Program-made: the position numbers and the translations under genes
In this document: piece by piece, positions 58,473 to 64,000 of the stretch
How the letters are laid out: each line of letters starts with the position of its first letter
How positions within the stretch are numbered: position 1 is the first letter of the stretch
Source: Marinobacter mobilis
GTDB lineage: Bacteria; Pseudomonadota; Gammaproteobacteria; Pseudomonadales; Oleiphilaceae
Direction of reading: 5' to 3'
Assembly: GCF_900106945.1 (NCBI RefSeq)
Contig: NZ_FNNE01000006.1
Coordinates: 124,001 to 188,000 of the forward strand
DNA: 64,000 nucleotides
Notes under the pieces: generated by a model
Told to the model about the DNA's origin: nothing
Database searches by the model: none
The model's input: only the letters and a program-made list of their open reading frames with translations

Positions 58473-59411
58473 ATGAAAACAGCCTTTATTTTTCCAGGTC
58501 AGGGTTCCCAATCGGTTGGTATGCTCAGCGATGCATCCGGGCATTGGCCCATTGTGGAGCAAACGTTTGCTGAAGCGTCAGCCGTGCTCGGTTACGACCT
58601 CTGGCACTTGTGTCAGAACGGTCCGGCGGAAGAGCTGAACCGTACCATGGTCACCCAGCCTGCGCTGCTGACCGCAAGTGTGGCGCTTTGGCGGCAATGG
58701 TTTGTGGCCGAAGGTCATAAGCCGGACTTTCTTGCCGGCCACAGTCTTGGTGAATACAGCGCTTTGGTCGCGGCAGAATCTCTGGATTTTGTCGATGCGG
58801 TCAAGCTGGTTCAGTTGCGCGGTGAGCTGATGCAGGGCGCAGTACCTGCTGGCGAAGGCCGGATGGCAGCAATTCTCGGCCTCGAGGATGCCGATGTGGT
58901 TGCGGCTTGTGAGGAAGCTGCCGCTGGCGCGGTTGTATCCGCAGTCAATTTTAATGCGCCTGGTCAGGTAGTGATTGCCGGCGAAACAGCGGCCGTTGAT
59001 CGCGCGATTGAGGCTTGCAAAGAAAAGGGTGCCCGCAAAGCGATGCCGCTACCGGTCAGCGTACCGTCCCACTGCGCCCTGATGAAAGGTGCCGCTGAAG
59101 AACTGGCCAAGGCGCTGGATGAAGTCAGCTTTAATGATGCTGTCATCCCGGTGGTTCAGAATGTGTCGGCCGCTGTTTGTCAGGATCGCGATACGCTCAA
59201 GGCCAACCTGGTGAAGCAGCTGTACTCTCCGGTGCTCTGGACAGACTCTGTGCGCACCCTGACGGGGCAGGGGGTTTCCGTTGCGGTCGAGTGTGGCGCA
59301 GGAAAGGTGCTGGCAGGACTGATCAAGCGAATTGATCGCGGTCTGGCGGTTCATGGTGTTGAAACCCAGGATGCGCTGGATGATGCCCTCAAGGCATTTG
59401 CGCAGTCTTGA
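58473..59411 (+). CDS. fabD: Malonyl-CoA:ACP transacylase
   Basis: Encodes 312 residues. FIFPGQGSQSVGML at the start, nucleophile Ser in AGHSLGEYSALVAAE, and the Arg/His of the malonyl pocket in LRGELMQGAV and PSHCALMKGAAE. It loads malonyl groups on ACP. The ATG at 58473 gives the standard start MKTAFIFPGQG; an upstream in-frame TTG at 58428 adds an unlikely 15 residues. Confidence 0.97.
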   Translation: MKTAFIFPGQGSQSVGMLSDASGHWPIVEQTFAEASAVLGYDLWHLCQNGPAEELNRTMVTQPALLTASVALWRQWFVAEGHKPDFLAGHSLGEYSALVAAESLDFVDAVKLVQLRGELMQGAVPAGEGRMAAILGLEDADVVAACEEAAAGAVVSAVNFNAPGQVVIAGETAAVDRAIEACKEKGARKAMPLPVSVPSHCALMKGAAEELAKALDEVSFNDAVIPVVQNVSAAVCQDRDTLKANLVKQLYSPVLWTDSVRTLTGQGVSVAVECGAGKVLAGLIKRIDRGLAVHGVETQDALDDALKAFAQS

Positions 59412-59474
59412 GCTATATTCTTGAGCTGGTCAGCCAGGCCTGATCAGCGACGTTAATATAACAGGGAGTTTTGC

Positions 59475-60218
59475 ATGTCTCTAGCAGGCAAGATTGCGCT
59501 GGTTACCGGTGCGACCAGGGGAATTGGCAAGGCAATTGCTGATGCTCTTGCGGCACAGGGGGCCAAGGTTGTTGGTACTGCAACCACTCAGGCAGGCGCG
59601 GACGCGATCACGGATTACCTGAAAACGGCTGGTTATGATGGCTTCGGCATCGTCATGAATGTTGCAGACCCCGAGAGCATTGATGCGGGCCTGAAACTGG
59701 TTGCAGAGCAGGCCGGGGCGCCGCATATTCTTGTGAATAACGCGGGCATCACCCGTGATAACCTGCTGATGCGCCTGAAAGATGACGATTGGGCTGATGT
59801 GATCGAGACCAATCTGGCCAGCGTGTACCGGACCAGTAAAGCGGTACTCAGGGGCATGGCCAAGGCTCGCTGGGGTAGAATCATTAATGTCAGCTCCGTT
59901 GTGGCTGACATGGGGAATGCCGGGCAGGCCAACTACTGTGCGGCGAAAGCCGGGGTTGAAGGCTTTACCCGCAGTCTGGCGAAAGAAATGTCGAACCGTG
60001 GTATCACTGCAAACTGCGTGGCACCCGGATTCATTGACACCGATATGACCAAGAAGCTGGACGACAAGCAGCGTGAGGCTATGCTGGACATTATTCCGGC
60101 AGGACGATTGGGTCGGCCGGAGGAAGTGGCTGCTGTTGTTGCGTTTCTGGCTTCAGATGCGGCAGGCTACGTAACTGGAGAAACAATCCAGGTTAACGGT
60201 GGCATGTATATGGGATAA
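59475..60218 (+). CDS. fabG: 3-oxoacyl-ACP reductase
   Basis: Encodes 247 residues of the short-chain dehydrogenase family: cofactor motif TGATRGIGKAIADAL, NNAGITRDNLLMRL, catalytic Ser in INVSSVV, Tyr and Lys in ANYCAAKAG. It reduces beta-ketoacyl-ACP with NADPH. CAGGGAG precedes the ATG. The C-terminal GGMYM is standard. Confidence 0.97.
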   Translation: MSLAGKIALVTGATRGIGKAIADALAAQGAKVVGTATTQAGADAITDYLKTAGYDGFGIVMNVADPESIDAGLKLVAEQAGAPHILVNNAGITRDNLLMRLKDDDWADVIETNLASVYRTSKAVLRGMAKARWGRIINVSSVVADMGNAGQANYCAAKAGVEGFTRSLAKEMSNRGITANCVAPGFIDTDMTKKLDDKQREAMLDIIPAGRLGRPEEVAAVVAFLASDAAGYVTGETIQVNGGMYMG

Positions 60219-60277
60219 TGCTTGTGCTGCATCGTCAAGAATTCCTTGTCGCACAAGACGTTAGAAAGTTTGTCTGC

Positions 60278-60306
60278 TTGTCTGCAGATAGGCTTTAAAC
60301 TAAACT
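60278..60306 (+). promoter_or_regulatory. Candidate acpP promoter
   Basis: TTGTCT (60278-60283), 17 bases, TAAACT (60301-60306), giving a start about 36 nt before acpP. Both boxes match 4 of 6 positions, so this is tentative. An independent acpP promoter is common in relatives. Confidence 0.4.
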
Positions 60307-60348
60307 GGCAATCCGTAAATTGCTTGGTTGAAACAAAGTGAGGAAATT

Positions 60349-60582
60349 ATGAGTACAGTTGAAGAGCGCGTAAAGAAGATCGTTTGCGAGCAGTTGGGCG
60401 TTAAAGAGTCCGAAGTACAGAACACATCTTCTTTTGTTGAGGACCTTGGCGCTGACTCACTGGACACCGTTGAACTGGTCATGGCTCTCGAGGAAGAATT
60501 CGAGACCGAAATCCCTGACGAGGAAGCGGAAAAGCTGGCCAGTGTTCAGGACGCGATCGACTACATCGTCGCGCACACCTGA
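60349..60582 (+). CDS. acpP: Acyl carrier protein
   Basis: Encodes 77 acidic residues with the four-helix ACP fold. The phosphopantetheine Ser lies in [16 protein letters not shown] (Ser37). The ATG at 60349 with AGGA upstream gives the usual [11 protein letters not shown] start. It carries all fatty-acid intermediates. Confidence 0.98.
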   Translation: MSTVEERVKKIVCEQLGVKESEVQNTSSFVEDLGADSLDTVELVMALEEEFETEIPDEEAEKLASVQDAIDYIVAHT

Positions 60583-60607
60583 TACTCAGCTCGAGTATAC
60601 GCCAAGC

Positions 60608-60648
60608 AGAAGCCGTCCTTTGCAGCGTGTGAGGGCGGCTTTTTTTTG
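60608..60648 (+). terminator. Terminator after acpP
   Basis: AGCCGTCC (60611-60618) pairs with GGGCGGCT (60633-60640) with one G-U pair, followed by T8. It would limit read-through from acpP, which is needed in large amounts, into fabF. Confidence 0.85.
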
Positions 60649-60691
60649 GCCGTGATTTCTATTGGACTGAAGAACCTAGGTGAACGGTGTT

Positions 60692-61933
60692 ATGGCTGAA
60701 CGACGTGTTGTGATAACTGGACTGGGCATGCTTTCCCCACTCGGGAACAACGTTGCATCGTCCTGGGAAGGCATCAAAGCAGGACGCAGTGGTATCGGTC
60801 TGATCGACCGATTTGATGCTACGGACTACAACACCAAGATTGGCGGGGCGGTTAAGGATCTCGATCTATCTCCTTACCTGTCTCCAAAAGATGCCCGCAA
60901 AATGGATCCTTTCATCCACTACGGCTTGGTTGCAGCGCAAGAAGCGGTAGATAGCAGTGGCCTTGCGGATTTTGAATCACTGGATAAAGACCGCGTCGGT
61001 GTTGCCATCGGCTCAGGAATTGGTGGCCTCGAATTCATCGAGAAAACCGTGATTACCTTGGCGGAGAATGGACCGCGCAAAGTCTCGCCGTTTTTTGTAC
61101 CGGCGTCCGTGATCAATATGATTTCCGGGAATGTCGCCATTCGCTTCGGCTATCAGGGCCCCAATATTGCCATTACCACGGCCTGTACCACCGGTACCCA
61201 TAACATTGGTTATGCCGCACGCACCATCGCCTATGGCGATGCGGATGTCATGTTGGCGGGTGGTTCAGAGATGGCGACCACTCGTACCGGTATCGCAGCA
61301 TTCTCTTCTGCGAGGGCTCTGTCCACTCGCAATGAGGATCCTGAGAAAGCCAGCCGGCCCTGGGATAAAGACCGCGATGGTTTTGTGCTCAGTGACGGTG
61401 CGGGCGTACTGGTACTGGAAGAACTTGAGCATGCCAAGCGTCGTGGCGCCGAGATTTACGGCGAGGTGGTGGGCTTCGGCATGAGCGATGATGCTTACCA
61501 CATTACCTCACCCTCAGGAACCGGTGCTGAAAAAGCCATGCAAAACGCCTTGCGCGATGCGGGCCTTCAGCCGACGGACGTTGACTATATCAATGCCCAT
61601 GGGACTTCCACCCAGGTTGGGGATGTTGCTGAGGTCAGTGCCGTTAAGAACGTCTTCGGTGATCATGCCTACAAGCTGGCCATGAGCAGTACCAAGTCGA
61701 TGACGGGGCACCTCCTGGGCGCGGCAGGCGCGATTGAGGCGATTTTCTCATTGCTGGCTGTTCGCGAAGGAATTTTGCCTCCGACCATCAATCTGGATAA
61801 TCCGGACGAAGGGTGTGACCTCGACCTGGTCGCCAATGAAGCCCGCAAAGCGGACCTTAAAGTGGCCCTGTCGAACTCCTTCGGTTTCGGTGGTACCAAC
61901 GGCACTCTGATTTTCAGCCGTTACGAAGGCTGA
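60692..61933 (+). CDS. fabF: 3-oxoacyl-ACP synthase II
   Basis: Encodes 413 residues, the exact length of E. coli FabF. Catalytic Cys in TACTTGTHN, His in [11 protein letters not shown] and [13 protein letters not shown], plus [12 protein letters not shown] at the end. It elongates acyl-ACP, including the temperature-sensitive 16:1 to 18:1 step. The ATG at 60692 with AGGTGA upstream is preferred to a GTG four codons earlier. Confidence 0.97.
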   Translation: MAERRVVITGLGMLSPLGNNVASSWEGIKAGRSGIGLIDRFDATDYNTKIGGAVKDLDLSPYLSPKDARKMDPFIHYGLVAAQEAVDSSGLADFESLDKDRVGVAIGSGIGGLEFIEKTVITLAENGPRKVSPFFVPASVINMISGNVAIRFGYQGPNIAITTACTTGTHNIGYAARTIAYGDADVMLAGGSEMATTRTGIAAFSSARALSTRNEDPEKASRPWDKDRDGFVLSDGAGVLVLEELEHAKRRGAEIYGEVVGFGMSDDAYHITSPSGTGAEKAMQNALRDAGLQPTDVDYINAHGTSTQVGDVAEVSAVKNVFGDHAYKLAMSSTKSMTGHLLGAAGAIEAIFSLLAVREGILPPTINLDNPDEGCDLDLVANEARKADLKVALSNSFGFGGTNGTLIFSRYEG

Positions 61934-61939
61934 TGGCCG

Positions 61940-62749
61940 ATGTTGTCCCTGGTCTGGGCTGAGTGTGACCCGCTGCCGGCAGGCGACCGGGGGCTGAGCT
62001 ATGGTGACGGTCTCTTTGAAACCATTCGGGTTCATGGGCAGCGGTTGCTGCTGGGAGATCGTCACCTTACCCGGCTACACGAAGGTGCGCAGCGGCTGGG
62101 CATTCCTGTTGCCCGGTCAGATCTGGAGAGTTGCCTGGCAGAGGCTCTGGATCGTTACGCCCGTCCTGGCGACTGGGTACTCAAGCTGATCCTGACTCGC
62201 GGCGTCGGGGGCAGAGGCTATGTCCCTCCCGTGCCGTGCCAGCCCCGGCTCATTCTTTCTTGCCATGAGATGCCCGTCTTACCTGACCCCGCTGGAGTAT
62301 CCGTTCAGCTTGGTCGTCATCCGCTGGCGGTAAATCCGGTGCTGGCGGGTCTCAAGAGTCTGAACCGACTCGACCAGGTAATGGCCAGTGCCGAGCTTGG
62401 CGCGGGTAATTACGAGGTGCTGATGACGGATGGTCACGGGCATCTGCTGGAAGGCACCCGCACCAATCTCATGCTGCGAGTGAGTGGCCAGTGGTTGATG
62501 CCGCCAATGTCGGCACTGGCGGTGCATGGGGTGATGCAGGCTGAGGTGAAAGCTCAGTTACAGGCTGCCGGTGAGGTGGTTCGGGAGCAGCCGTTGGACC
62601 TGTCGCTTCTCAGTCATCCACAGCTTGACGGTGTGTTCCTGATGAACAGCGTGACGGGTATTGTACCGGTGAGCAGAATTGATGACCGGGATTTGCCAAT
62701 TGACGGTTCCCTTGCGACAATCTGCCGTCCATTGACCAGCCTGAAGTAA
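61940..62749 (+). CDS. pabC: Aminodeoxychorismate lyase
   Basis: Encodes 269 residues of the class IV PLP fold: GLSYGDGLFETIRVHG at the N-terminus, the PLP Lys in LKSLNRLDQV, EGTRTNLML and the C-terminal VFLMNSVTGIVPV. It releases p-aminobenzoate and pyruvate for folate. The start lies 6 nt after fabF, and mltG follows 5 nt after the stop. Confidence 0.93.
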   Translation: MLSLVWAECDPLPAGDRGLSYGDGLFETIRVHGQRLLLGDRHLTRLHEGAQRLGIPVARSDLESCLAEALDRYARPGDWVLKLILTRGVGGRGYVPPVPCQPRLILSCHEMPVLPDPAGVSVQLGRHPLAVNPVLAGLKSLNRLDQVMASAELGAGNYEVLMTDGHGHLLEGTRTNLMLRVSGQWLMPPMSALAVHGVMQAEVKAQLQAAGEVVREQPLDLSLLSHPQLDGVFLMNSVTGIVPVSRIDDRDLPIDGSLATICRPLTSLK

Positions 62750-62754
62750 CGCCC

Positions 62755-64000
<1,246 letters not shown>

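Overview
The window looks like a chromosomal core region of a marine gammaproteobacterium, most likely Marinobacter or a close relative. This rests on three things: GC-rich coding sequence with frequent GTG and TTG starts, a complete Na+-pumping NADH:quinone oxidoreductase (nqrABCDEF), and gene orders also known from Pseudomonas (mtnP-csiV-mfd-gap-nqr-apbE-nqrM-sthA, and rluC-HAD-sppA / maf / yceD-rpmF-plsX-fabD-fabG-acpP-fabF-pabC-mltG-tmk). The genus is an inference; no 16S gene is present. I see no insertion sequence, prophage, CRISPR array or plasmid function.

Layout. 1-2900: the end of rlmG, riboflavin synthase, an unknown membrane protein, and the fatty-acid regulator psrA with a double operator on its promoter. 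2950-9700: an L,D-transpeptidase, a YnaI-type MscS channel, methylthioinosine phosphorylase, and convergent csiV and mfd. 9900-20450: a long-form GAPDH, then the Na+-NQR operon with its flavin-insertion and maturation genes (apbE, nqrM) and the soluble transhydrogenase sthA. 20480-25060 (minus strand): dusA, transaldolase, a TerB-like protein, a DAHP synthase-type aldolase and a glycerophosphodiester phosphodiesterase. 25450-30780: an HSL-type esterase, a TM2 protein, a YjgN/DUF898 protein paired with an M48 metalloprotease, and an AEC transporter. 30760-33760: znuA behind a perfect Zur-like box, gltX, tRNA-Ala(GGC) and tRNA-Glu(TTC) with a promoter and a terminator.

33930-38780: a two-domain 6-pyruvoyl-tetrahydropterin synthase-like protein, a MobA-like nucleotidyltransferase, and a minus-strand trio (a 2-TM protein, a PEGA+MORN-repeat protein, and a response regulator ending in a membrane anchor). 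This trio is the least explained part of the window. 38930-47540: a PreP-type M16 protease, the divergent ppsR/ppsA pair, rraA, a PilZ protein, a YgiM-like SH3 protein and YciI. 47640-52860: rnm, a YecA-family protein, and rne with a leader of several hundred bases. 52860-64000: rluC through tmk, dominated by fatty-acid synthesis.

Functional links. The nqr cluster is self-contained for sodium-motive respiration: structural subunits, ApbE for covalent FMN, NqrM for maturation, and SthA for NADH/NADPH balance. Two genes bearing on RNA turnover, rne and rraA (RraA inhibits RNase E in E. coli), lie about 4 kb apart. Regulation readable from the DNA includes PsrA-type operators on psrA, a Zur-type box upstream of znuA, a consensus promoter set almost on the yceD start codon (predicting a leaderless transcript), a strong nqr promoter, and several clear terminators.
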